This document shows positions 33,235 through 45,842 of a stretch of 64,000 bases of DNA, piece after piece; the first letter of the stretch is position 1; the number at the start of each line of letters is the position of its first letter. The translations under genes were made by a program, and so were the position numbers. The stretch spans positions 1 to 64,000 of the forward strand of contig NW_006281114.1 in NCBI RefSeq assembly GCF_000203795.2, given 5' to 3'. The notes below the pieces were generated by a model. The model was given only the letters and a program-made list of their open reading frames with translations. It did no database searches and was not told the origin of the DNA. Source of the stretch: Batrachochytrium dendrobatidis JAM81 (lineage: Eukaryota > Chytridiomycota > Chytridiomycetes > Rhizophydiales).

Positions 33235-34498
33235 CTACGCGCCGTCTGATGGCGCGTATGCTGACGAATCATCGTCTGCCCGACCGCCTTTAGCAACTAT
33301 TTGAGTCAGTGAAGATCCTGGATGGCTTTGAAATGGTAAATATCCACTTGTTCCTAACGGCTTGGATAGTTTCACCTTCTACTCGGTAGCAGTCGAGTCA
33401 AACATTCAGCACAAGACGAATCAGTTAAAAGGTGCTTGATTGGTGATGTGTCACAATTCAACACATGCATCACGGATCAACGCCTACCTTTATAAACTGT
33501 GAGCTACCAGGTGATCCATCTAATCATATATGTAGGTGGATTCAATGTGAGTCATGCCATGATGAATACAAGCCTGTATAAAATAAAATTCTAACCTGTT
33601 TTGGCTTTTTTGAGTGTGATTTTGCGAATCGGAGATGGCTTACGCTGTTTCTCTGCAATCACAACCCAAACATCAATTATCAAGTTTAATCGTGTCTATA
33701 CAAGTAGATTCACTCGCAATGCCTTACTTTTCTTTTCAAGACTAAATTCCTTGTCAGTGTCTGAATCATTGTTCATGCCAGGGGTAGGCGAAGATAACCG
33801 TTCACTGGAAGCAATTCTAAAGTACATTGCATCAGGATAGAAAAACAAGGTTAGCACTCTACGCAATCCAGTAAGATCTTATCTACATACTTGCGACTAG
33901 CTACACGGGATGATGTTCTACCCAATCCAAGACACTTTTCCAAATGAGGTGCAAAACGAACAGAAGGAAACAAATTCTGGCAATTGAAGCATTGGTACTT
34001 TTCGCCATTGGTTTGAGAAGGATTGGCACCAAATATATCTAATCCTACACCTGAGGCTTTAGATTGCCAGTTACAGTATAACATTGTGAATGATCGATCG
34101 TGAAAAAGAATACACTAGTGTAGACTGCAACTCACCATATTTTCGACAACTAGCAGTTATGAAATATGAACAAGTATTAGGGTTATAGCATAAAAGTGGA
34201 CACATAGTCACAACATGCAAGCGTATCTTGCCTGGTGTGACAGACTTGGCAAGTCCGTTGATCTATCTTGGCTCTCCGATGGACATCAAACATAATCTCG
34301 GTTACAAATTCACCAAAAATATCCTCCCATAGCAAGCCGACCTTTTGGCATTGAGTCAGTAACTCTTGAAACATCAGAATGGTATGTTATTTAATGCGCA
34401 AGTACCATAAAATCTTTACACGCATCGGATAGACCTGCTAGGATGGATGTGCCTATTGACCCACTGGTACTCATTGCAGATGTGTCCATGACTGCCAT
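33235..34498 (-). CDS. SGF11: SAGA complex subunit Sgf11/ATXN7L3 homologue
   Basis: A zinc-finger subunit of the SAGA histone H2B deubiquitinase module. The start is ATG 34498 or 34489 (MDTSAMSTSGSIGTS, DACKDFM). Exon 2 has the Sgf11 helix EFVTEIMFDVHRRAK and CQVC; it ends at a GC donor (AG|GCAAGA, 34231), followed by a 14-nt micro-exon (34149-34136, CRKY) and then ASGVGLDIFG. The Sgf11 zinc finger is plain: CFNCQNLFPSVRFAPHLEKC followed by LGLGRTSSRVASRKY. Three short C-terminal exons encode NNDSDTDKEFSLEKKSK, KPSPIRKITLKKAK and a tail ending SSAYAPSDGA. All joins are in frame. Tandem with NMT, 412 bp apart. Confidence 0.9.
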
Positions 34499-35161
34499 AT
34501 CTGTAGATAAAGCATTCGAGCCTTCACGTTTAATCAAAGTACTTGCACTACATACACCAACCGATTTCCAAAAGCAATGGCATTCATGCCAAAAGGTTAA
34601 TTCAGTGCCAAGAGTCAAAGTGATCAAAGAAGATAGAAATGCATGGGATGAAAAAGTCGATACACATATGGCTAGCGGATACTGCAAAAGTGGAGCAGCA
34701 ACACTTTGCCATTCAAATCTACTTGCAGTAAAGTAGGAATCATCAACGAATGGTTTGACAAGAAGGAATTGGCACCAGAATAAAGTATTCTATATCATCA
34801 TGACATACGTTGATTGTTTATGAGGCTTGAAAGATGTATGTGGCAAAGGAGGAAATGACATTGGAAACCGTTTGGATGAATGCTCAATTCTATTAAGCGT
34901 TGAGCAAGAGTTTGGAGTAAATTCAGAGTACGCGACACAAGACTCACCATCAGGGGATTCGCGTATATAAACTTGGTGTTGAAATCATGTTGCCAATCTG
35001 GATCACTTTATGACTGAGCAAGCTCTCCAAAACCCATGAATATATCAGGTCAAATCATAAATACATTCGAATCGCTTAGATTACGTTTATTATATTGCTT
35101 TAAACAAACTATCAACTCGTTTGAATCCATAATTACAGTGCAGAATCAAACGCAATTTAAT
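34499..35161. other. Intergenic region between OGT 3' end and Sgf11 start
   Basis: About 660 bp, containing the Sgf11 promoter and the OGT 3' UTR. An AATAAAC on the minus strand (about 35090) is a plausible OGT polyadenylation signal. Nothing else recognised. Confidence 0.45.
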
Positions 35162-38100
35162 TTATTGTTCCAAAGGTTTGACAAATAAGCACCTCGATGC
35201 CCCATTACCAACACTTGATCTTCGCTTAGCCAATCGAGGTTTGTTTCCAACCTGTTGGACTTCAACAAACTCTTCTTCGTTGCGTTTCTGCAAAAGGGTA
35301 TATCCCTTGACCCATTTGGTGTACATGGCATTTATACCAGATTCTAAATGGCGTACCCACAGTGGGGTATCAAACAGCGGCATAGAATCACGTGTAAGAA
35401 ACAGCCGTCTGCGAAGATCTATTGCAAGACCAAAAGGAACAAAAATGTGTGTTGGGCGGGTTGCATTGGGATAGAATACTTGCTTGGTATCAAATACGGG
35501 TAGATTGGGTAATTGCTGCTCAGGAGTGGACGTATCTGTCGCTGTATTTTCGGCTGGTAAAATAGTGGCGCCAATGTTTTTAGGCAGTTTGGTTTGTTCT
35601 ACTGGCTGATGCCTTCCAGACCACATATCGATTCGAGTCCATCCCCAACGCAAACTTTGAGCAAGCATGACAGACCGCTCCTCATATTCTTCATAGCTGT
35701 TTACAACCATCAAGTGTCCCAATAGATTTCCATCACGAAGACGATGAAGATCAATATCTAAGCCTTGGCAGTTACGACTGGACCTGTCAACGTTGGGAAT
35801 ATAGTGGCGATCTGTCGAGTGCCACGATCCTGTAGCATAGGCAACCGATGCTGCTACACGAGAACACATTTTAAAATCGTATTTGGGATAGGTGATGATG
35901 GGCGTACCACTCCAAAGAATATCAGCTGCTGTTGTGTGCGCATTGCATTCGGGTGTGTCAAGAAACACATCTGCAATACGTCCACGATGAATATGTAAAT
36001 GCTTTGGCGCAACATCTAAACATTTAAACAGCGTCAGTATTCAATGCATCAAAGCATGGCCAATACACCATGAATACATACCAGTGAAAATCAACCGGCG
36101 TGAAACTGATTCACCAACCAACTCGACCGCCTTGCGTCTCAAATGCGCTTCGCCAGCAGGTGGAAATCTCAAAAGCCACAAAATAGAATTCGGAACTCTA
36201 GACAAGATACGCATCCATGTAGCAAAAATATGTGGATCAACTTTATACAGTTGGTTGAAATTAGCAAAAATCACTGTATCTTCTGCAAGCCAAGGAAAAA
36301 GCTCGTGTCTCATTTTCAGTCTGCGTATTTGTTCCTTGCGCCAGTGCTGAATTTCAGATGATGTGAGAGCCATGACATCAAGCTCATGCGGAACGGCAGA
36401 TGATGGTTGACTAAAAGTCGCTATTGGAAGTGTAATGGATGCTAGATCAATTGCACTATTACTGTCTTCAAGTCCATATATGCCAGTGTCCAATTCAAAA
36501 ATAATTTGATCAATCTTTGAATCGTGATGTTCACGAAATCCTTGCCGATGATCATTAACAAAAAATGAGTGAGGCATATACACCATGGCTTCGGTATACA
36601 CTCGATTCCGATCATCACCCTTGACAACAGGACCACGAGCAATCAGTTGTTTTCCGGGTGGAACCACCTCGTCTTGTCGAAGTGGTTCACCACAAACGAA
36701 TTTTTGAGGAATTGCAATCTCGTCAACAATCATGTAATCGATCCAGCGTGTCTTGAGATGATCAAAAAACAAAATATTGTCATTTTCATCAGTCGAAGTA
36801 ACTCCAGCATTGCCAGAAACAGGATCGTCAAACTCGGAATCATCATCACCGGCATAGCCTTCATCGTCAGAAACATCGCATTCGACTACATCTGGGTGTT
36901 CAGGATCATTCACACGCCCAGCTCCCATTGTTCCAGCAAAACCCATGAGAGCAATTTGAATTGGTGCAGGTCGAGCAGCAAAAATCTCATTCCGTCCACC
37001 TTTGGTGTAGCCGTTCAAATTGCACAAGACGTGAATACGATCCACAAATGCAATGCGCTCAGTAATCTGTTGAGTGGTCCACTGTGATACATCAAGAAAA
37101 ACATCAGATCCTCGCTCAACCGTTGCTCTATAGGGAGATCCGTCAGATGGTGATAGCGAGTAGCAAAACACTCTAAAGCGAGACTTGTCATGCATTCCAA
37201 AGACAGATTGCATCAAATGTGCTAGAGGATGGTTGGTAAAATCAGACGAAACGTAGCCAATATGAATGCGATCTGAAGGAGGCGGAACAGAGTATGGGTA
37301 TGGATACTGCAGAGACCGAATTAAAGCAGCGGCTAGTTTTGAGTCGGATGCTGTGGAAACAGCATCTGTTATGATACCTGTTTTGTTTTTATTAAGGGAT
37401 CTTAGTCCAAGGGTTCGTGGACGATCAGGAAAGCCAGGAAACCAATCACTGGTCGTTGCATTCCAAAACACTCGCTCCGCATTCCGTCGACTAATTTCGC
37501 GTACCATCCATGCCGGAAGGGATTCGTAGGTAAACGTATGAAATGGCAATACAGTAGGAACACCTCGTGGCACAGTTGCAGCACCGTCTACAAGTTGTTT
37601 TAAAACAATATTTTTGATGACTTCAAGATTCTGATCACGCGACTCCCATGAACACACAAACAGTAGCGAGTTGACAAAGTTGCAAAATGCTTCTACAAAA
37701 TCAGGTTTGACTGCCAAAGCCCGACGGTATAATTCGATTGCTTCGTCGACCCGATTCAAATCTTTGAAAACATTGGCCAAATTTGCCAAAGCAATATAAA
37801 AATCGGGCTGAAGTGCAATCGCACGTTGATAACATGAAATGCCTTGCTCCATATTCCCTCTATCTTTAAGTGCAGATCCCAAGTTGGTGTACAAATGTAC
37901 GTGATTGGGATTCAATGACAGTCCCACCTCGTACCACTGAATAGACTCCTGGATACGTCGAGGAGCAAGCAAGATACCCAAATTATTGCATGTATTGGCA
38001 GCAGGGAATATGCTAAGTGAAACGTAGTAAAACTTGACGGCCAAATTGGCAAGACTCGAGTCTTGATAGATTTTGGCAAGTGTTTGCAGAATATATGAAG

Positions 38101-41100
38101 TGGTAGGATGATGAGTCGCGTCTGAATGCAGCTGTTTTTGTTTAATTAGCGCAACGACCTGTTCGGGAGTGATTAAAGGAGGAGGAATAGTAGGAGAAGA
38201 CGTTCCTTCAAAGATGCCAACAATATCGATTCCTACTGCAACCAATCCCTTGAGATACTCTTGCTTGGCCGCAGTAAAATCATTTGTAGCAAACAGTAAA
38301 TTTCCTTTTGCAAAATACAAATCACGGCGTCGTTCAACGGTAAAGCCACTTCCTTCACCTGGCACAACACCACCCGATGCACGCAAGAATGCGATGCGCT
38401 TACGCTTTCGCTGTTCTGCTTCAAACACGGTTTGAGCAAAATGTCCGTCCATGGCAGGAATTGCAGAAAGTGGTGATGAGCCAGCGACAGGAGCAGATAG
38501 TGTGATGGAGTCGAATCGTTCGTCGGGAGTAAATTCATTTTCCATCAGTGTCTCTATAGTGCTGTATACATCAATTGCCTCTTTCCATCTACCCTGAGTG
38601 CTCAGTAAACCTGCCAGATTGATGCTAGCATCCCAATATTTGGGACGGATTGAGATGGCGATTCTGTAATAATGTTCGGCAAGATTCAAGTTGGTTGTAG
38701 GATCCGAGGGAACAGGAGTGACTTCTGAACCTGCAATGATTTCAGTGTGTGTAGGAGCATGCCCTTTTGTAGCAGTATTTTGTGCAAGAGCCTAATGTAA
38801 TTGAAAATGGTTTAAAAACAAAACGGGATTCAAGTATATAATGCAAGATCACGTACTCTATGTGTAGTTCCCAAATTAGAGTAAGCCTCTGCAAATTGGG
38901 GTTGCATCTGTAGAATCATCTTATTGTAGTAGATGGACAAACTGTGTAGATTGAGCGAGTAGCAAGTACAGCCGAGTAGCAATAGTGTAGGTAGATGAGT
39001 TTGGTTTGCATTGCACAGATCTTGAAGGATGGGCAATGCACCGGCATAGTCCTGGGCATTATACTTTGTGTGAGCAAGTTGAAGCAGATATTCGAACCAT
39101 TCTTTGCGATTAGCCTGCGGTTGGACATGACCGACCAGAAGAGGAGCAGCGGAACTTCCATACGGAGGCAGCACAAGGGGCGAAGCGTTAGAATGGTAAG
39201 AATCTGAACGAAGTGGTAAAGGTTGTTGATACACGACAGGTGTGTAAGTGCCAAAATTAGGATGACCACTGATATCAGCAGTAAAATGACCAAAAGAAGG
39301 ACCATTTGCCATATATACATAGCTAGCATATGGATACAAAGGAGTAGAATGTGAAAGAGGGAGTTGGTTTGCAAGATGTTGATCCTGCTGAATCAAATAA
39401 GGATGTGATATATGTTGTTGGTCCTGAAGTAAATAAGGATGAGCACGATATAATTGCTGTTGGTCTTGAAGTAAATAAGGATGAATGTAAGCAGATGGTT
39501 GCTGATGTGGGAAATACAAGGCTCGTGATATTGGAGATTGAATGGAAGGTTCATGTGAATAAGAAAGACCTAGAGCGATCTGTTGCTGTAGATGAGGCTG
39601 CAGCAATGGCAGTTGTTGGGGAACATTAGCATATAAAGGCATCATATGTTTTTGAGCAACTTGAACAAACTCGACACTATCCGGAATCTGGTCAGAGGAA
39701 GGAGCGCAGTTCAAGTTTGGGATAGAAGCTCGAATAGAAGGGATTTGCTGAACAGTCGAGTGTGAATGCCACATCAATGACTGGCTCAATGGAGCAGGTT
39801 CAGTATGAGAAAGTGGATCCGAATGCTGGTGTAAAGAAGGGTCGGAATATGCCGTTGCCAGGGGATGATGAGGTATAGCCAGAACCCTACTGTCAGGAAT
39901 AATGGGATCTATCAAGTGTTGAATTCGACGCAGAGGATGTTCAGACTGTTGCTGATATGGGGGTTCAGCACGTGGTGCTGCTGGATCACAATCAGTGTTC
40001 ATGGAAGACAGTAGTTCTGTGATGGAAAGAGCTCGCTTATGTCCAGTTGAGGCTGCTTGCTGTCTGTGGAGTGTATCAATGGCTTGAATAATAAATCAGT
40101 TTATGCTTGAACAGTTGTGCAGAGAATCAAAAACTTACCAGAATCGCTTGAGCTAGCATGGCTCATGGCTAATGGATGCTGCATGACTGTAGTCGAAACT
40201 GCCATTCGAGACTGACGAGTCGTGTCCATAGAATTGCTCGAATGGCTACTGACTGAATGCAGACTACCAGAAGAAACTAAAGGAAAGAGTTGGTCTTTAG
40301 TCTGCACGACACCGTGAATCCAACCTTGAGCTTCTGAAACAGTTGAAGTGAGTTGATGCAACCTCAACACAGCATCTGATGCTGTGTTGGACTGTCTTTC
40401 GTGGCTGTGATGAGTGTGCTTATAGTCATTGAATGAATTCTTGTCCATAAGATTGATGGTTGGTGTCTGTTTTCGACTGTCTTGCTTTTCCTTGACACTG
40501 TCTTGTCTTGCTTTTGAATTCATCGATTCGCACTTTAATACAATCATAAAGTTAGAACATAAATGAAACATTTTATAATCAGTTCTACTTACTCGCTCAG
40601 GAGTGGGTCTTGCTATGGAATACAATGGTCGTAGTTGGTTCGAACTTGCTCCCGGTCCATAACTAGGTCGACGGTTGTATTGATGACTACGTCGAGTGTA
40701 ATTCACACCATAATGTGCAGGCTCTGTGTATTCCTGATTGGGATCAAATCCATTACTATAGAGATTACTACGACTGTTTCTATTACCTTGAGAGTGTGCG
40801 TCATCATGACCTGCTGCATCATTTACATGACTGTGAAGGTCAGTTTGCTGGCTTATACTGGGCAGTCGCATCGTCAGAGGCATATGAACTAATTCATTGT
40901 CATGGCGTGATAGTCGCTTGCGAACTATTCTCAATCCACTAATCGAATGGCTTTCTGCATGATGATAGGATGGCTCAACAGGTCCTTGGTGCTGAACTAA
41001 TTGTGAATCGGTACTATAGGGTTGCCATCTCCGTTGTGAGGTAGTGTTGCTGCTACTGGCACTGCTTGCATTGCTTTCAATGCTGTCACAGCTATCATTG

Positions 41101-41147
41101 CCATCATCCAATGTGTGCATCGTCGCATAGGGTCTTGCTCGATCCAT
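35162..41147 (-). CDS. OGT: O-GlcNAc transferase (GT41), TPR-containing
   Basis: Transfers GlcNAc from UDP-GlcNAc to Ser/Thr of nuclear and cytosolic proteins. Start ATG 41147. Roughly 700 N-terminal residues are low-complexity (Ser, His, Gln), including three [13 protein letters not shown] repeats. TPR units begin near [20 protein letters not shown] and continue through exon 38689-36041 ([18 protein letters not shown] repeats, [38 protein letters not shown]). The catalytic half has [38 protein letters not shown], an acidic insert of about 60 residues ([18 protein letters not shown]), [12 protein letters not shown], and [16 protein letters not shown]; the last exon (about 35988-35162) gives [20 protein letters not shown] and GTPIITYP. 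The Lys of NQLYK and His-Thr-Thr match UDP-GlcNAc-binding residues of the family. Introns include a 60-nt in-frame one at about 40530-40590. GT41 is patchy in fungi, present in chytrids. Confidence 0.95.
39380..39486 (-). repeat. Tandem repeat of about 36 bp in OGT N-terminal region
   Basis: Three imperfect units, each with the core AAATAAGGATG on the plus strand, encode [18 protein letters not shown] and HPYLIQQDQ. Likely variable in copy number between strains. Confidence 0.7.
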
Positions 41148-41353
41148 GCTGCTCTTTTAGATAGTGTAGCTTATGAATAATATGGCTTATGGATAGACTC
41201 CAGAGTGGTCCAATATACAAAACTTGGTAGCAATCCAACCAATAATACTCTACAAATGGTAAGAACTGCCATGATTTGATAATAACAAAATGGTCACGCA
41301 TTCATTAAGTTGGTATCACTTGGTGCAAAAATGCATGTGGATACCATCAACAC

Positions 41354-42514
41354 TCATGATCGTCTTGCTGACGCATTCCTCAATCGTCGACGAACTGTCC
41401 CACCATGTCCACTTGTTCGTCCATCATTTCTGCCAAGCAGTTTGCCTTGATGTGCATGTCGATGGTTCTGTGCTATTGGTCTTACTTTCCTAGGTCCTTG
41501 AATTAACCAAACAACACTTGCAACACTTGTTGCAACAATCAACACTACTCCTTCAATCGGTATCAACACTCCAAGTCCAATCATCACTAAGCTTCCTCCA
41601 ATCAGTAGTACTCCCAGTGCTAATCACCATCAAAGGTCAACCTCAACACGTGGTGAAAGTAAGCAACTGCATTGCCAATTCAACTCACCTGCAGTCATCA
41701 ACGATACAAAGAGTGTCACTGCCGCATAGAGTGTGAATATGCCAACTGGAATCGCTGATAATGCACCGGCTGTATACACAAACATCTTGACACTAGGCTC
41801 TTGTTCAAATTGCTGTTTGGCAAGTGCAACCGTGCTCATCCATAAATCCAACATATCGTGTCGGATCGCAGTAAGAAGCTTAACACAATGGGTTAATCAA
41901 GATCAACCCAAATACAAATCATAATAAAATCACAAACTTACTGCCGTCACTGCTACTCCTGTATGGCCTAGCATTGTTTGAAGCTTTGGTTGATGATGTG
42001 GTACATGAATAAACTGTCGAGTAGGGCTACGAACTGGTTGTCTGCGGACTATCATTTCGGGTGGTTGATAGATCGTCTTTGATGAATGGCACATGGGTTG
42101 ATGCGGACCATCCCGTTTTCTAACTCTCCTGCGTCCAAATCTGGTCGAATCGGATGATGAAGACTCGCTCAGATTGTCTTTGAATTCTTCACAGATAGAT
42201 GCTGATTCCATGTTGGGTAATGGTGTAGTGGCATGAATATCCGATACAACGCAGATAGATGGATCACATACTTGTGCTGCAGGATCTATAGAAATTAAAG
42301 ATATGGGTACATTGTATGAAAACGTACTGTCCGATTGAGAGTTGGATGCATCGAGTAGTTGGCATTCGCTATTAGCCTTGGCGTCCATCTCTATTACTTT
42401 ATCACTTGAGAATGCTTGAGTAGTATGGATAGAAGCCGCCTTGTCCGCTGTCAACTTCTCAGTGTTTGATACAGCTGTAGATACCAAGGTATTCTCATAC
42501 TCAATCTTGCTCAT
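41354..42514 (-). CDS. LDAF1/promethin-like membrane protein (lipid-droplet assembly family)
   Basis: Three exons. Exon 1 from ATG 42514 (MSKIEYENT) is a disordered polar region of about 190 residues with a basic patch FGRRRVRKRDG. Exon 2 reads RHDMLDLWMSTVALAKQQF then a hydrophobic stretch SAIPVGIFTLYAAVTLFVSL; exon 3 continues ALGVLLIGGSLVMIGLGVLI and EGVVLIVATSVASVVWLIQG, ending in a very basic tail rich in Arg. The order amphipathic helix, SA(I/V)PVG(I/F)F, then two tight hairpins is that of human LDAF1/promethin and yeast Ldo proteins, which work with seipin at ER-lipid droplet contacts. The assignment rests on this pattern, not on a search. A longer frame opens upstream of the ATG but would run into element M5. 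Confidence 0.62.
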
Positions 42515-42579
42515 CTTTGTAGATTTGTTTAAATCTTTAGATCCAACTCTACAAAGCCAATGTATTGACACTATTGCTT

Positions 42580-42923
42580 TGCTGCCGTATTCGCGCAAAA
42601 TAAACCACTAAACAAGTGTACAATAAATGACCAGTCTCGTTTATTGTAATCAATGACTAGGTAACATTGTGACATGAACTGTTTGTCAAAGTTTATTGGT
42701 ATGAAAACAGCAATCTTTGTCTTTTAAACTAGAATGTATTCGAAATGTTTAGAATACAACAAAAATAAAGTTGTGGAGTCTGACAGCATCTTATGGACAT
42801 TGTGTTGATTCAAGTAGTCGTTTTCTAGTAGGAAAATACAATACCTAATTATTGTTTATTCCAAGCAAAATCACTGCAAAATAAATACAGAAAAGTGGTT
42901 CATTTTACGTGAATACGGCTGTA
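42580..42923. mobile_element. Inverted-repeat (MITE-like) element, copy M5
   Basis: Left end TG-CTGCCGTATTCGCGCAAAA, with AATAAACCACT inside; right end TTCATTTTACGTGAATACGG followed by CTG-TA, preceded by GTTTATTCC. Interior matches M3 and M4 (AACTAGAATGTATTCG, TTATGGACATTGTG, TTCAAGTAGTCG). The left end is 65 bp from the LDAF1-like start codon and the right end 38 bp from the RCC1 stop codon. Confidence 0.72.
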
Positions 42924-42961
42924 ATATATGCTACTATCGGAAATCATCGGAAATCATCGGG

Positions 42962-44878
42962 TTATTCTGGTTTAGGACGCAACAGCATCAATGTATGCTG
43001 TCCACCTGCTGCTGCTTGAATAACATGCCGTCCCTTGAGATTAAACTGTTCTGGCTCGCAACAATCCACGCTGCCGTTTGACAACTGTCCCATCTCGCCA
43101 TATCCCCATCCATAAAGATCATTAGTGCCTGATGCATTGCGTATCAGTGCAAGCGAAAAGGCTCCGCCTGCTGAAACACTCACTGCATTTTCAAGGCATG
43201 CCAAGTGTTTGGGTACATCCAGGCGTTTCTTGTCCGGAAATCCCAGTTGGCCGTCGTCTGCTCGGCCAAATGTATATATATTTCCTATTTCAATTCCATG
43301 TGAGTTTCTACAAATCCTAGAGTATATTGGCTAGAATGGCATCCATCTTACCCTTTCCATCTAAAACCAAGGAATGGTGCTCACCGCCAGCTACGTCTGC
43401 AATGCCATGATCAGGATCGATTTCTTTAATGGCTTCTGGGTGGTCGTGACTCTCTGTATCTCCAAGTCCCAGCTGGCCATGATTGTTGAGCCCAAACGAA
43501 AACAACACATTCTTTTCATGCACAAGAAATGTATTGTACCCACCACAGTAGGCACGAGCAAATCGGCTCGATAGATAATGTCCACCACGGAAATTGATTG
43601 GACGCGGTGTAAGCGATGCATCTACAACATGTCGCGCAATCACTTTTCGACCAAGCTGTCCTTGCTCACCTACACCCCATGTATATATCTTGCCTAGATC
43701 GAGACATGTAATGCATGGTCAAGTTTCAGACATCAAACACTCGGCCGTTCAAGTTATTTAAAACAGGAATATCCAACCCAGAAACTTACCATCGCGTGCA
43801 ACAGCAACCAAGTGATTTGTTCCAGCATTGATCTGCACAATGCCTTTCAAATCTGGCATAAGATACGGCAGAGCTTGTTCTTTGATGCCAGGTGCAAACC
43901 CAAATATGCCTGTGTTGTCTCGAAATGTACCCCAGGCATACACCCTTCCTTCACGTGTCAATGCAGCAGTAACAGAATCACCACAGGTAACGGATACAAT
44001 AAACTCTTTGTCAAGTCCTTGCACCAAGCCCGGTTCAGTTTCTTCTCCGTTTCGTCCTAGAGATCATAGTAAGATGAACCAAACATAGCAAACCCAGTTT
44101 AGCATACTAGATTTTAAAACAGCAAGTCCATTCAAGTGCTGCTTTTTAAGCCAAAACATGTAAATTGCAACTCACCAAGAGCCTTTTGGTCATTACAGCC
44201 CCACGAGTACAGCTTCCCATCGATCGTTAAAGCCATATTGTGAAGTCCGCCTGCAAACACGCCAATGATATTTTTACCGTTAAAGTAGCGTAGCATGGCA
44301 GGCTTCTCTCTGCTCATATTGTCTGGATCATCGCCCAGCCCAAGCTGGCCACAATCTCCACTACCAACAACAAAAACATCACCGACTTCGGTGTTGGGTA
44401 AAGCAAGTAAGGGCGCTGGCACTAGCAAATACAAGATACTTTGTTAGAATAAATGACTTGCCGTAATTGGCTGATGTGGATTGAAAAAATAATATCCCAT
44501 ATCTGGTACTGTATTCTTGACACATATACAAGATATCATTTCCCGTAATAGAGAAAGTATAGCTGTCGACTCAGTCATTTGTTCACTTTTCAACTGTTCA
44601 CATACGAATAATCCGGACAATCTTGAAACAAAAAACCTACTGCTCTGTTGGCGGACTAAGCGACCACCAGCGTCATTGGTACTTGCACTTTTCAACAACG
44701 ACTCGGTCAGCATCGAAGCGCTTCTAGTGGGCTTTCCCTTGGAAACTCTTACACTTGCCAATGCTGGACTAGCACTAGATACATGGTGTTTGATGGGTGA
44801 TGTGGGTCGGTTTCGTTTCGATAAAGACGCTGCATCAGTCTTGGTGTCCGTCTTTGCAGATTTTAGTGGCCTAACCAT
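42962..44878 (-). CDS. RCC1: RCC1, Ran guanine-nucleotide exchange factor
   Basis: Chromatin-bound exchange factor that makes nuclear Ran-GTP. Exon 1 (44878 downward) is a basic nuclear-targeting tail (KRNRPTSPIKHH). Then seven-bladed propeller repeats: VFVVGSGDCGQLGLG, IIGVFAGGLHNMALTIDGKL, VTCGDSVTAALTREGRVYAW, INAGTNHLVAVARDGK, FSFGLNNHGQLGLGDTESHD, ADVAGGEHHSLVLDGKG, LYGWGYGEMGQLSNG, and QAAAGGQHTLMLLRPKPE at the C-terminus. About six exons; introns at 44440, 44180-44060, 43790-43700, 43350-43260. All blades match RCC1 spacing. It is enclosed by elements M5 and M6. Confidence 0.94.
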
Positions 44879-45240
44879 TGTTGAAATAATATAGTTTGAA
44901 TTGAATCCAGATCAAGAGGCTGTTTGATTGATTATATATGCACACTGGATGAATCCTGGAGCAATAGACGATGTGACCTCTAGCGATACGACTTGGTTTA
45001 GTCCAATTGTGCTGGTAAGATCTTGTCGATGCAAAAAATCAAGTCTTGCATTTTGAAGCATTGATTCTTGCATCAAGTTGATTCTCCAACACGTTATTCA
45101 TATCCAACTGTTGCTCATACTAAAATATTCATTCTAGTAATAATAAACTTGTTTTGATACGGTTTATCACGACCCACAGATCTGGTTTGGTGTATGTCGG
45201 TTTGTTCATGTGCTATAAACGCATTCCATTTCAGTTATAT

Positions 45241-45710
45241 TACAACTGTATTTAAGTAAAATGAAACACTTGTATTTGTGATTATTTATTTTACTTTGAA
45301 CTAGGCAATGGTTAAACATGTGTTACGCTTTTCTAATACAAATGAACTACACTGTTTCCTTCAAACACAACGCCCATGTTATGATGCACATACAATCCCT
45401 TTCTCATTTGACAGTTATACATTGCACAATCACCAGATTCATTCATTGCAATCCAAATATTTGGTTTGATTGTCAATCAAACTCGACTTTGTTGTATTCT
45501 AATATCAGATACATTCGCGCTCTAATCCAAGAGAATAAAGATGTCGCATCTTGGAAATACAACGGTTTCCTCCATGTCGGACATTCGCTGTCTACTTGTG
45601 ATCAAAGGAGGATTAGAGATTGAACAGGTGTCAAGATGTAATATATTGAAACAGCAATGTAAACATTTGTTCAGTGATTCAATGCTCTGTTTTGCGTGAA
45701 TAGGGCCGTA
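45241..45710. mobile_element. Inverted-repeat (MITE-like) element, copy M6
   Basis: Left end TA-CAACTGTATTTAAGTAAAA, then GAAACACTTGTATTTG which aligns with M8; right end TTTTGCGTGAATAGGGCCG-TA. Lies in the divergent space between RCC1 and BORCS5, about 130 bp upstream of the BORCS5 start codon. A 101-residue open frame inside it (45318-45623) is not called as a gene. Confidence 0.6.
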
Positions 45711-45842
45711 AAACCAAAGTCTTGATACAATCCATGCATGGGTTTCAATACTTGACCATGATGATGAATGTTACCATCCAATCAAGCTCAGATAAGTTTC
45801 TTTAATAAAATCTCGATTCAAACTTTTACCGACACATAAAAT

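Noticed and set aside
33164..33260. ATGAAACTCG|GTAAAT on the plus strand, looking like the first exon of a small gene
   Set aside because: The same bases are the 3' side of the Sgf11 gene on the minus strand, which reads in frame to the stop at 33235; the plus-strand frame finds no partner exon.
45318..45623. 101-residue plus-strand frame between RCC1 and BORCS5
   Set aside because: It lies inside element M6, has no recognisable family and no splice context.
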